The position numbers and the translations under genes were made by a program. DNA of 64,000 nt from Veillonella parvula (GTDB lineage Bacteria; Bacillota; Negativicutes; Veillonellales; Veillonellaceae), in assembly GCF_036456085.1 (NCBI RefSeq), contig NZ_CP138632.1:966001-1030000 (forward strand), given 5' to 3'. Shown one piece after another: positions 37,020 to 45,168 of the stretch. Numbering within the stretch: position 1 is the stretch's first letter; each line of letters begins with the position of its first letter. Below the pieces are notes generated by a model. The model ran no database searches. It was given only the letters and a program-made list of their open reading frames with translations, and was not told the origin of the DNA.

Positions 37020-37967
37020 TTACATAGACTCAGCCTTTACAACATGTTCACGAATGACAGCACAAGAAGTTTTAAATAAGGCTAGCTCTTCATTGGTTAG
37101 TTGCAGTTCAAAAACATTTTCGATACCATCTTTACCAATAACAGCAGGAGTAGATGCAAATATTCCTTCTTCTCCATATTGTCCATCTAAATAACAGGAG
37201 CAAGGCAATACCTTCTTTTCGTCATGAAATACAACGCGGATTAATTCTGTGGTAGCACTAGCAATCCCAAATTCCGTAGACCCCTTACCTGCTAGTACAT
37301 GATAGCCACCAATTTTAACATCATCTAGTGTTTTTACATGGTCAAGTTCAGGAAATCTATGGGGTAGCTCTCGATGTAACTCTAAAAGTGGTTTCCCTTG
37401 TACACAAATATGGGACCATGGCACCATAGCACTACCTCCATGTTCACCTAAGCAGTAGGCCGTAATAGAGCGATTACTAATAGTAAAGATATGCGCTAAT
37501 TCTTTTTGCAATCGAGCTGAGTCTAGAGCTGTTCCCGTTGAAATGATGCGTTTAGGATTCCACTCAAGATGTTTACATAAATAGGTAGCTACCACATCAG
37601 CGGGATTAGAAATCGAAATGATAAAGCCTTTGAAGCAAGATTGCTTGATACGTGGAATAACATCTTTAAGTACAGCTACGGTTTCACCAAGACTCTCGAG
37701 ACGATCTTGATACAAATTTGGCAAAGGTCCCGCACTAAAAACGAGAATATCACAATCTCCACATTCTTCAATAGGACCTGATGTAGCAGTTACTTGATGT
37801 GGAATATAGCTAACGGCATCATTAATATCCATAGCTTGCGCTTGAGCTTTTTTCTCGTCAATATCCATCATATATAATTCATCAACCTCACCTTGTAAGG
37901 CCAAAGAAAATGCCACATGAGAGCCTACATGTCCAGTACCAATAATACCTACCTTGCGTAACTTCAT
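37020..37967 (-). CDS. LDH/MDH-family L-2-hydroxyacid dehydrogenase
   Basis: The product is 315 aa; the ATG at 37967 with GGAGG six bases upstream is preferred. KVGIIGTGHVGSHVAF is the NAD fold, SISNPADVVATYLCK and YCLGEHGGSAMVPWS (catalytic His) are family motifs. The substrate loop reads SAGPLPNLYQDRLESL. The catalytic Arg is present, but the position that is Gln in lactate and Arg in malate dehydrogenases appears hydrophobic. That suggests a bulkier 2-oxoacid, as in L-2-hydroxyisocaproate dehydrogenases. The gene follows an anchored protein of unknown function, 94 bp upstream. Confidence 0.8.
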   Translation of the reverse strand: MKLRKVGIIGTGHVGSHVAFSLALQGEVDELYMMDIDEKKAQAQAMDINDAVSYIPHQVTATSGPIEECGDCDILVFSAGPLPNLYQDRLESLGETVAVLKDVIPRIKQSCFKGFIISISNPADVVATYLCKHLEWNPKRIISTGTALDSARLQKELAHIFTISNRSITAYCLGEHGGSAMVPWSHICVQGKPLLELHRELPHRFPELDHVKTLDDVKIGGYHVLAGKGSTEFGIASATTELIRVVFHDEKKVLPCSCYLDGQYGEEGIFASTPAVIGKDGIENVFELQLTNEELALFKTSCAVIREHVVKAESM

Positions 37968-38061
37968 AAGAGCCTCCATACCTTAGCATAAAACGATAAC
38001 ATATCCTCAAATGCCAATTATTTAAATCACGTATATCCGTATATAATTTACCTTACTAGAA

Positions 38062-38877
38062 TCATAACTCATTTAAATTCATCTCATTCAAATTGAGTGG
38101 GAACAAATCTTTTTCTTCCATCGCTTGAGGAGATTTTTCTAAATATTGTTTACGCATGGACCATAAGATATCCAAATCTTTAGGATCTAATTTGGATAAT
38201 GCATATATCATAATAAAATCAGAACCATAATGTCCACGTAAACTATCAGGCACCCCCTTAGAGCCTTCACCACTAATGCGGTTATTAAAGAACCCTTGGA
38301 TACGACGATTATCTAAATCTATAATAATAAAACCTGATCCATCATACACATATAATGTATGATTAACACGTTTTAATGCACGTACTGTATTCGTAATAAA
38401 ATACTGGTCCTTCAAATCAATGAGAGACGACTCATAACCAGAATGGTAAAAGTCACCATAATAATGGGCCCCTCCATCGGTAGAGTCCAACAAACTTTTA
38501 AATTCATCTTGCTCATCATTACTGAAGTCAGACAATGCTTTTACCTTTGTTATATTCCGTAAACCTCGTTGGTAATCATCCGATTTAGGAGGTTCTATAT
38601 GTTGCCCTCTAAAGGTAATGGGCATCAAGCGAAGTGTATTATCAGATAAATTATAAATCCCTAGTCCTTCATAACCTAAGAAGTACACTTGTGAGCCACT
38701 GGTCTTCATCGCTAATATTCGTTTTGAAATAATGGCATCACTAGAATTAACCAGTGTATGCGCTTCTGGATCAATACGTACTGTTTTACTATCATAATTT
38801 GCCCCTACAGCAAGCCAGTAAGATATGCCCATTATAATAAGTGCCAGTGCAAATAATCCAATACGTTTTATATTCAT
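38062..38877 (-). CDS. Membrane-anchored protein of unknown function
   Basis: I do not recognise this family. The product is 271 aa with a GGAGAG site before the ATG. Residues 5-25 are one hydrophobic anchor, and the rest should face the periplasm. The body has several short beta-like repeats of the form 'xxYFLGYEGLGIYNL' and 'LYVYDGSGFIIIDLDN', which recall beta-propeller blades or solute-sensor domains, but the repeats are too few to be sure. The C-terminus is Asn/Leu-rich (LNLNEMNLNEL). It lies between folK and the dehydrogenase gene, same strand. Confidence 0.7.
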   Translation of the reverse strand: MNIKRIGLFALALIIMGISYWLAVGANYDSKTVRIDPEAHTLVNSSDAIISKRILAMKTSGSQVYFLGYEGLGIYNLSDNTLRLMPITFRGQHIEPPKSDDYQRGLRNITKVKALSDFSNDEQDEFKSLLDSTDGGAHYYGDFYHSGYESSLIDLKDQYFITNTVRALKRVNHTLYVYDGSGFIIIDLDNRRIQGFFNNRISGEGSKGVPDSLRGHYGSDFIMIYALSKLDPKDLDILWSMRKQYLEKSPQAMEEKDLFPLNLNEMNLNEL

Positions 38878-38978
38878 CTACGCTCTCCATGACTCCCCAA
38901 TCATAAAACGTAAAAGCATGCGTACAATATGTATCGTGTTTACAATGTATCTAACATTAGCTTATATACGATTCTAGC

Positions 38979-39449
38979 TTATACATCCAATTGAGATAAT
39001 CGGTCGGCAACCTTAACCCCTTTATATGTGAAAGTTGGTAACAGCTGAGATAGCGGTTCTAGTACAAAATTACGATTCCAAAAATGAGGATGCGGTATCA
39101 CAAGACTTTCATCACACAGAGAAATCATTTTCCCCTCTGTATCGTACACTAAAATAATATCCAAATCTAATGTGCGAGGGCCCCAATGAATCAATCGTTT
39201 TCGTCCAGCCGCCTGCTCTAATTGCTGAATAAGGCTGAGCATTTGATGTGGTTCTAGAGTGCTTTCACAAGACCATACGCCATTAACAAAGGTATCTTGT
39301 TCCGTATATCCCCACGGCTCAGTTTCAATAAGAGAAGAAGTGACTAGCTTAGAAATTGCCCCATGTTGTTGTAAGGATTGAAAAGCAGAATTGATGTGGT
39401 CTCTCTTGTCCCCTATATTCGAGCCTACACTGATGTAATAGGTATACAT
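38979..39449 (-). CDS. folK: 2-amino-4-hydroxy-6-hydroxymethyldihydropteridine pyrophosphokinase
   Basis: The product is 156 aa starting MYTYYISVGSNIGDK. The ATG at 39449 overlaps the folB stop as TGATG, implying coupled translation; the TTG three bases earlier is less likely. GPRTLDLDIILV is the HPPK signature and IPHPHFWNRNFVL the second motif. It activates the pterin before folP acts. It is the last gene of folE-P-B-K. Confidence 0.95.
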   Translation of the reverse strand: MYTYYISVGSNIGDKRDHINSAFQSLQQHGAISKLVTSSLIETEPWGYTEQDTFVNGVWSCESTLEPHQMLSLIQQLEQAAGRKRLIHWGPRTLDLDIILVYDTEGKMISLCDESLVIPHPHFWNRNFVLEPLSQLLPTFTYKGVKVADRLSQLDV

Positions 39450-39811
39450 CAAATTTGTCCTCTTGTAGTGATAACCTCAACATAATCCAAAATACCTGAA
39501 ATCGGTACAGATGGTTTACGCACCGTTACAGAGAGACCTACAATACCTTGATAATGTTGGTACAAGGAATCGGCGATAAGCGTCCCTAATCGTTCTAAAA
39601 GATTGTAGTTTTCACCAGTCATAATCGCTTCTACAATTTCATATACCTCTACATAATTGATTGAGTCCTCTAATTGATCACTTTGACCGGCCTTTGTAAG
39701 ATCAGTTATTATTTCTACATCTACAAAAAATCGTTGTCCTTGTTCTTGCTCAGATGCCAAATTTCCGTGGTATCCGTAGAATGCCATATTTTTTAAAACG
39801 ATTCTATCCAT
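39449..39811 (-). CDS. folB: Dihydroneopterin aldolase
   Basis: The product is 120 aa, the family norm. It begins IVLKNMAFYGYHGNLASEQE, with the substrate-binding FYGYHG and the later VTVRKPSVPISG motif (catalytic Lys). It cleaves dihydroneopterin to the folK substrate and glycolaldehyde. It overlaps folP by one base (TAATG) and folK by one base. Confidence 0.95.
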   Translation of the reverse strand: MDRIVLKNMAFYGYHGNLASEQEQGQRFFVDVEIITDLTKAGQSDQLEDSINYVEVYEIVEAIMTGENYNLLERLGTLIADSLYQHYQGIVGLSVTVRKPSVPISGILDYVEVITTRGQI

Positions 39812-40644
39812 TATTCACCTCGTAACAAGCCGTCTGCTACTGCTAAGGCGCGTTTGTGCATTTTCACATTGTGAACACGCACCATATCAACGCCTTGGAA
39901 TACACCTGTAATACAAGCTGCTACCGTACCTTCATCGCGATCTTCTGGAGGCAATCCGCCTAACATAGATCCGATGAAACGCTTGCGGCTTGGAGCAAGT
40001 AAAACAGGATATTCATAAGCCGTTAACTCACCCAAGCGTTGCATAACTTCAATATTTTGTTCTTCAGTTTTACCAAAGCCAATACCTGGGTCAAGCCAGA
40101 TTTGTTGTGGCGTTACCCCCTCTTTCAACGCTTTATCGATAGCACAGAAGAAGAACGCTTTCATATCTTCAATGATATCACCATAATTTGTATCATTACT
40201 ATTATGCATGATGATAACAGGTACCTTATATTTAGCCACCACCGCGGCCATGTCAGGATCATAATGTAATCCCCATACATCATTTAAAATATGTACCCCT
40301 TTAGAGAAAGCATATTCTGCAGTTTTAGCATGATATGTGTCAATAGATACAGGCACTGTAGAGGCCTGTAAGACAGGCTCTATTAATAGAGATAAGCGTT
40401 CTATTTCCTCGTCTGCGGTCAAAGGTGTAGAACCAGGGCGTGTAGATTCAACGCCTAAATCGATAATATCTGCACCATCTTCAATCATTTGCTTTACATG
40501 CGCTGCTGCTGTTTCTGGTGTGTTGAATTGACCTCCATCAGAGAAGGAGTCAGGTGTACCATTCAGTATCCCCATAATAAGGGTTCGATCGCACAAAGAT
40601 AAACTTTTGCCATCATTCCATGTATAATTTCTACGTTTAAACAT
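39811..40644 (-). CDS. folP: Dihydropteroate synthase
   Basis: The product is 277 aa. MGILNGTPDSFSDGG is the first DHPS signature (Gly where Val is usual), followed by IDLGVESTRPGS and DPGIGFGKT; the C-terminal SRKRFIG motif is present. It joins p-aminobenzoate to the activated pterin and is the sulfonamide target. It overlaps folE by 8 bp and folB by one base. Confidence 0.95.
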   Translation of the reverse strand: MFKRRNYTWNDGKSLSLCDRTLIMGILNGTPDSFSDGGQFNTPETAAAHVKQMIEDGADIIDLGVESTRPGSTPLTADEEIERLSLLIEPVLQASTVPVSIDTYHAKTAEYAFSKGVHILNDVWGLHYDPDMAAVVAKYKVPVIIMHNSNDTNYGDIIEDMKAFFFCAIDKALKEGVTPQQIWLDPGIGFGKTEEQNIEVMQRLGELTAYEYPVLLAPSRKRFIGSMLGGLPPEDRDEGTVAACITGVFQGVDMVRVHNVKMHKRALAVADGLLRGE

Positions 40645-41206
40645 TTACCTGTCCTCCGCCTAACATTGCCAACGCTTCATCTCTTAATGTGCCCTTTTCG
40701 GCTAATACGCCTCGGCTTTCTAATGTAATAACCTTTGAATCTTGCTGCATGGTACCTTTGATGAGCATACACAACTGAGTCGATGTAATGCGTACAAATA
40801 CGCCATAAGCAAATAAATCATTCATAATCGCATCAGCTAATTCAGATGCTAACCGCTCTTGTAATTGCGGTCTACGGCTGAGGATATTCACGATATCTTG
40901 AAACTTACTAAGTCCTGCCACACATCCATCCTTAGGTTGGTACACGATATCTACGGTACCAAAAAAAGGCAATAAATGATGCTCACACATGGAGTAAAAC
41001 GGAATCCCTGTAACTGCTACGAGACCTTTATAGTCTGTACTAAAAGTCTCTCCCCATGCAGCTTTCGTGTCTAATCCTACACCGCTGAATAATTCACTAT
41101 ATAATTCTGTTACACGACTTGGTGTCTTCTCTAATTCTGGTGCCTCTGTATCAACAGATAAAGCCTCTAAGAATTGCTTTATCCCGTCCTTTGCACGTTG
41201 ATTCAT
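40637..41206 (-). CDS. folE: GTP cyclohydrolase I
   Basis: The product is 189 aa from the ATG at 41206, with TAGGAGGA just upstream; a longer frame starts inside the ABC-F gene without such a site. IPFYSMCEHHLLPFFG provides zinc ligands, and SKFQDIVNILSRRPQLQERL and STQLCMLIKGTMQQ (Cys ligand) complete the fold. It opens GTP to dihydroneopterin triphosphate, the entry to folate. It is the first fol gene, 8 bp after the ABC-F gene, so all five may be co-transcribed. Confidence 0.95.
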   Translation of the reverse strand: MNQRAKDGIKQFLEALSVDTEAPELEKTPSRVTELYSELFSGVGLDTKAAWGETFSTDYKGLVAVTGIPFYSMCEHHLLPFFGTVDIVYQPKDGCVAGLSKFQDIVNILSRRPQLQERLASELADAIMNDLFAYGVFVRITSTQLCMLIKGTMQQDSKVITLESRGVLAEKGTLRDEALAMLGGGQVNV

Positions 41207-41214
41207 CGGTCCTC

Positions 41215-42771
41215 CTAAACGATCTTTGTCGTCCAATCCTCAATATTCCAAATATCCGTAACCCAACCTTGATAAAATTCGGGCTCATGACTAACCAGTA
41301 CAATCGTACCTTTAAAATCATGCAATGCTCGGCTCAGTTCTTCCTTCGCATATATGTCCAAATGGTTGGTCGGTTCGTCTAGCACCAACACATTGTACTT
41401 ATTCTGCATGAGCTTACATAGGCGAACCTTTGCATTCTCACCACCAGATAATACGCGCATTTGAGACGTAATATGTTCATTAGTAAGGCCACAACGAGCT
41501 AATGCTGCACGCACCTCTGCATTGGTCATAGCAGGATATTCATTCCAAATATAGTCTAACGCTGTTTCAGAATTGGATGGCGTATCCTCTTGGGCAAAAT
41601 AACCTACTTGTAAGAACTCACCTTTTACCAACTCACCACTAACAGGCTTCAATAAACCTAAAATAGTTTTTAACAACGTAGTTTTACCTAGACCATTGAC
41701 ACCGCGAATAGCAATCTTTTTATTTCTTTCAATTTGAAAGTCTACTGGTCTAGTTAATGGTTCATCATAACCTAATTGCAATCCGAAAGCCTCTACGATA
41801 AAGCGACTTGGTGTACGGCCTTCTTTAAAACCAAAGCTAGGTTTAATATACTCTTTTGGTTTTTCCAAGATTTCCATCTTCTCTAAGCGTTTAGCTCGAG
41901 AGTTCGCCATACCGCGCGTTGCAACGCGAGCTTTGTTGCGTTGGATAAAGTCTTCCATACGCTCAATCTCTTGCTGTTGACGTTCATACGCCTTAGCAGC
42001 TTGCGCTTTTTTCACCTCGTAAGCAGCTTGGAACTGATGATAATCACCAGTATAACGCGTAAGCACCGCTTGTTCGATATGGTAAATAACATTGACTACG
42101 GAATTTAAAAACTCCATATCATGAGAAATCAAGATGAATGCATTTTCGTAATTTTGCAAATAGTTTTGCAACCATTGAATATGCTCCACATCAAGATAGT
42201 TTGTAGGTTCATCCAACAATAGAATAGTCGGTTTCTCTAGTAAAAGCTTTGTGAGCAAAACCTTTGTACGTTGACCACCACTAAGCTCTGTTACATCTCG
42301 GTCCAAACCGATGTCCACAAGGCCCAAGCCTGCAGCCGTACGCTCAATAACCGCATCAATTTCATAGAACCCACGTTGCTCTAGAATCTCTTGCCACTCC
42401 CCAACTTGCTCGAGGAGCTTATTCATTTCATCTTCGGATACATCGCCCATGCGATTGTACGCATCATTAATGTTTTGCTCCATCACGAATAAGTCGTCAA
42501 AAGCGCGCTGTAACACATCGCGGATGGTCATGCCCTTTTCAAGAACAGCATGTTGATCCAAATAACCAACAGTTACCTGATTGGACCACTCAATTTTGCC
42601 TTCATCAGGCGGCAATTTACCTGTAATGATATTAAGAAACGTAGATTTACCTTCACCATTAGCACCAATGAGACCTACATGTTCACCTTTTAGCAAGCGG
42701 AATGATGCATCATCTAAAATTTGTCGCGCTCCAAAACCATGGGTTACATTTGAAACGGTTAAAACACTCAT
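41215..42771 (-). CDS. ABC-F family ATPase
   Basis: The product is 518 aa from the ATG at 42771 (GGTGGAG upstream). Two ABC cassettes have Walker A GANGEGKST near 37 and GVNGLGKTT near 345, with LSGGQRTKVLL and LSGGENAKVRL signatures and DEPTNYLD/DEPTNHLD Walker B motifs. There are no membrane segments. The linker (residues about 245-315) is a charged coiled coil. ABC-F proteins act on the ribosome E-site as translation factors, and some protect from antibiotics. The pattern is closest to the housekeeping YbiT/YkpA-type, so I do not infer resistance. Confidence 0.88.
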   Translation of the reverse strand: MSVLTVSNVTHGFGARQILDDASFRLLKGEHVGLIGANGEGKSTFLNIITGKLPPDEGKIEWSNQVTVGYLDQHAVLEKGMTIRDVLQRAFDDLFVMEQNINDAYNRMGDVSEDEMNKLLEQVGEWQEILEQRGFYEIDAVIERTAAGLGLVDIGLDRDVTELSGGQRTKVLLTKLLLEKPTILLLDEPTNYLDVEHIQWLQNYLQNYENAFILISHDMEFLNSVVNVIYHIEQAVLTRYTGDYHQFQAAYEVKKAQAAKAYERQQQEIERMEDFIQRNKARVATRGMANSRAKRLEKMEILEKPKEYIKPSFGFKEGRTPSRFIVEAFGLQLGYDEPLTRPVDFQIERNKKIAIRGVNGLGKTTLLKTILGLLKPVSGELVKGEFLQVGYFAQEDTPSNSETALDYIWNEYPAMTNAEVRAALARCGLTNEHITSQMRVLSGGENAKVRLCKLMQNKYNVLVLDEPTNHLDIYAKEELSRALHDFKGTIVLVSHEPEFYQGWVTDIWNIEDWTTKIV

Positions 42772-42791
42772 ATCTATCTCCACCGGAATAA

Positions 42792-42815
42792 AAGCCGTCT
42801 TGTAGAAGACGGCTT
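42792..42815 (-). terminator. Terminator after the M20 peptidase gene
   Basis: A perfect 10-bp stem (AAGCCGTCTT with AAGACGGCTT, 4-nt loop) is followed on the minus strand by UUAUUCC. It separates the M20 gene from the ABC-F/fol unit. Confidence 0.82.
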
Positions 42816-42868
42816 GTTTCATACTTACTTAAATATTATATCTATTTTACCTTTTTGACCTCTATATG

Positions 42869-44023
42869 TCAAAACTTAGGTATATCACTTAGCAAGGCAT
42901 ATCGCAAGGCTACAACAGCCATAATTTTAGCTCCTTTAATAGCTTGTGCCAATCCATAGTCAGAACCTGCTGCACAAGTGAATTCTGGCGTATGCGCTTC
43001 TAATCCCAAACCAATTTGCAACGTAGGCTGCGCCGTAGGCACTTCATAGGACACATTACCTACATCAGTACTACCATCAGCCTCATCATCAGGCAATATA
43101 CGAGGTACCTCACCAAACTCAGTCATCACAGCCTTAAAGAGATCTAATAATCTTTTATCTTGACGCATATCCTTAAAAAGTGGCTCATAATGATGCATTT
43201 CAACTTGAGCACCATAGGATGCTGCAATCTCTTGAGCAGCCGCTTTGATAGCCGGCAAAATAATACCTTCTAAATCATCCACTGTACTACCACGAACAGT
43301 CATGCGAATCGTAGCCTTTGGTGTAACCACATTTGGCGCTGTACCTGCTTCGGTAAAAATGGCCCCCACAATAGCCCCTTTAGGAAAGGTTTTCTTTAAC
43401 TCTTTTATTTTTTGATATAATTCTACCGCACAATCTAAGGCATTAATTCCTGAATCTGTTAAGGATGCAATATGACAGGAGCGCCCATGGAAGGTAACCT
43501 CTAGTGGGTGTGTCGCTAAGGATGTGCCCCCCACCTCATTTTCACCGCCAGGATGAATAATAAGCGCCGCCTCATAGCCCTTAAATAAACCAGCCTCTGC
43601 CATATATACCTTACCACCGATAGTTTCCTCTGCAGGGCAACCAAAGAAAGTCGTTCCCCAATCCTGTGGCGCACTTTGACTGAAAGCAACAGCAGCACCT
43701 AAGCTCATCATGGCAATAAGATTATGACCACAACCATGACCGAGCTCAGGTAAGGCATCATATTCTCCTAAGAATGCGATTTTATATTTAGCATTACCTC
43801 TATAGTCGGCTCTTAACGCGGTTTGTAACTCACGTATATCGGTGAGCCCTACTTGAGATATAAAATTCTGTTTTTCTAAGAATTGGTGAATTGCCTTTAC
43901 TGCTTTATGCTCATTCAAGCCCAATTCTGGATTATCGTGTAAATATAAGGAAACAGCACGTAATTCCTGTGCCATACTATCTATGATGGCACAGGCACGA
44001 GCCTCTCGTTCTTGTAGTGTCAT
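42869..44023 (-). CDS. M20-family amidohydrolase (AbgB/HipO-like)
   Basis: The product is 384 aa. The metal-site motifs are GEYDALPELGHGCGHN and GCPAEETIGGK (catalytic Glu-Glu), with a lid domain at about 185-300 and the late His in LEAHTPEF. The M20D group cuts N-acyl or p-aminobenzoyl amino acids and some peptides. No signal peptide, so it acts in the cytosol. Lying next to both a folate operon and a peptide-import system, it could serve either p-aminobenzoyl-glutamate salvage or peptide use; sequence does not decide. Confidence 0.85.
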   Translation of the reverse strand: MTLQEREARACAIIDSMAQELRAVSLYLHDNPELGLNEHKAVKAIHQFLEKQNFISQVGLTDIRELQTALRADYRGNAKYKIAFLGEYDALPELGHGCGHNLIAMMSLGAAVAFSQSAPQDWGTTFFGCPAEETIGGKVYMAEAGLFKGYEAALIIHPGGENEVGGTSLATHPLEVTFHGRSCHIASLTDSGINALDCAVELYQKIKELKKTFPKGAIVGAIFTEAGTAPNVVTPKATIRMTVRGSTVDDLEGIILPAIKAAAQEIAASYGAQVEMHHYEPLFKDMRQDKRLLDLFKAVMTEFGEVPRILPDDEADGSTDVGNVSYEVPTAQPTLQIGLGLEAHTPEFTCAAGSDYGLAQAIKGAKIMAVVALRYALLSDIPKF

Positions 44024-44037
44024 AACTCCCCTTATTA

Positions 44038-44124
44038 TTATCTAATATCTTTGTTATCTAATATCTTATTTCCTAATATTTTATTACCTAATATCTCGGT
44101 AACTACTATTTTTATCTAATATCT
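44038..44124. repeat. Five imperfect copies of TTAYCTAATATCT
   Basis: Near-copies start at about 44038, 44054, 44070, 44084 and 44112 in the gap between the M20 gene and the LD-carboxypeptidase gene. Spacing is 16, 16, 14 and 28 bp. The region would be upstream of the M20 gene and may hold its promoter. Confidence 0.7.
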
Positions 44125-44173
44125 ATTTATCTGTTTGTCTGTTAACTAAAATCGTTCACCTAAAAGCTCTTAT

Positions 44174-45112
44174 CTATTTCGTATAAGGATGAACGATGAT
44201 GGTATTAGAAATATATCTAAAGCTAATCGTCGCTCCTAGCGGTAAGGTTTGATGTGGTGAACCATGTCCCGTTGGCACATAGCATACAAAAGGATCTGGT
44301 AATTCTGGTTTTCTATTTTCCTCCATGTATCGCAATGTTTCATAACCTAAGTCATAATCACGTTCATCTTCATCTCCTTCACAATCTGTAAAGGTGCCAA
44401 TCACTAAGCCTTTAATGCAGCTCAACAAACCACTGAGGCGAAATTGTTGTAACATACGATCCAGCTTATAAGGAGCCTCCCCTACATCTTCAATAAATAG
44501 TAAGGTATCCTCCCAAGATTCATCCTCTAAAAAATAAGGTGTTCCTGACAGAACGGATAATATCGTCATATTACCACCACGCAAAATCCCTTCTCCTAGC
44601 TCGGTACCAATCGCACCTCTAGGAGGTTCTGGCAAAGGTTCTATGACTTTTAATTTACCTTCTAAAACATTAAATAATGCATCAATATCTGCCTTACGCT
44701 CTGCTTTAAAATCTACCCCCATAGGCCCATGATACGTAATAAGGCGACTGTATCGATTAATAGCCATATGGAGCGCTGTACAATCACTGTATCCAATAAA
44801 AGCCTTACGATACTTGCGAATCGCTTTATAATCCAGTCGTTCTAAATAGCGCATCGTGCCATAACCACCCCGTAAAGCGAGCACCGCATCACAAGGAGCT
44901 GTAGTCATCATGTATTGAAACTCTGCGGCTTGCTCCTCAGGTGTGCCTCCATATAGCCCCTTTCGGCTTGCACTTTCACCCACAAGCACCTTATAGCCTT
45001 TAGCCTTACAAATTTCTTCTATTCTATGTAAATCTTCATCGCTTGCACTAGCAGGTGCCATAATACCTATGGTCATTCCCGGTGCCAAACGTTTTGGTTC
45101 AATCCAGTTCAT
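44174..45112 (-). CDS. LD-carboxypeptidase, S66 family
   Basis: The product is 312 aa with no signal peptide. IMAPASASDEDLHRIEE starts the fold; AVLALRGGYGTMRYLE and FIGYSDCTALHMAI hold the catalytic Ser, LFIEDVGEAPYKLDR holds the Glu, and PTGHGSPHQTLPLGA the His. LdcA enzymes remove the terminal D-Ala from muropeptides in the cytosol; MccF relatives cleave microcin amides. It follows oppA by 56 bp behind a terminator, a context that fits recycling of imported wall peptides. Confidence 0.9.
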   Translation of the reverse strand: MNWIEPKRLAPGMTIGIMAPASASDEDLHRIEEICKAKGYKVLVGESASRKGLYGGTPEEQAAEFQYMMTTAPCDAVLALRGGYGTMRYLERLDYKAIRKYRKAFIGYSDCTALHMAINRYSRLITYHGPMGVDFKAERKADIDALFNVLEGKLKVIEPLPEPPRGAIGTELGEGILRGGNMTILSVLSGTPYFLEDESWEDTLLFIEDVGEAPYKLDRMLQQFRLSGLLSCIKGLVIGTFTDCEGDEDERDYDLGYETLRYMEENRKPELPDPFVCYVPTGHGSPHQTLPLGATISFRYISNTIIVHPYTK

Positions 45113-45134
45113 ATACCCTCACAAAATACAACAA

Positions 45135-45159
45135 AAGACGTACATCAGGTGTACGTCTT
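45135..45159 (-). terminator. Terminator after oppA
   Basis: A 9-10 bp stem (AAGACGTAC with GTACGTCTT) is followed on the minus strand by UUGUUGU. It starts 10 bp past the oppA stop. Confidence 0.75.
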
Positions 45160-45168
45160 AAGTGTATC

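Noticed and set aside
41215..42771. Antibiotic-protection ABC-F protein
   Set aside because: No extended antibiotic-resistance-domain signature could be recognised and the context is housekeeping (folate genes); the general ABC-F call is safer.
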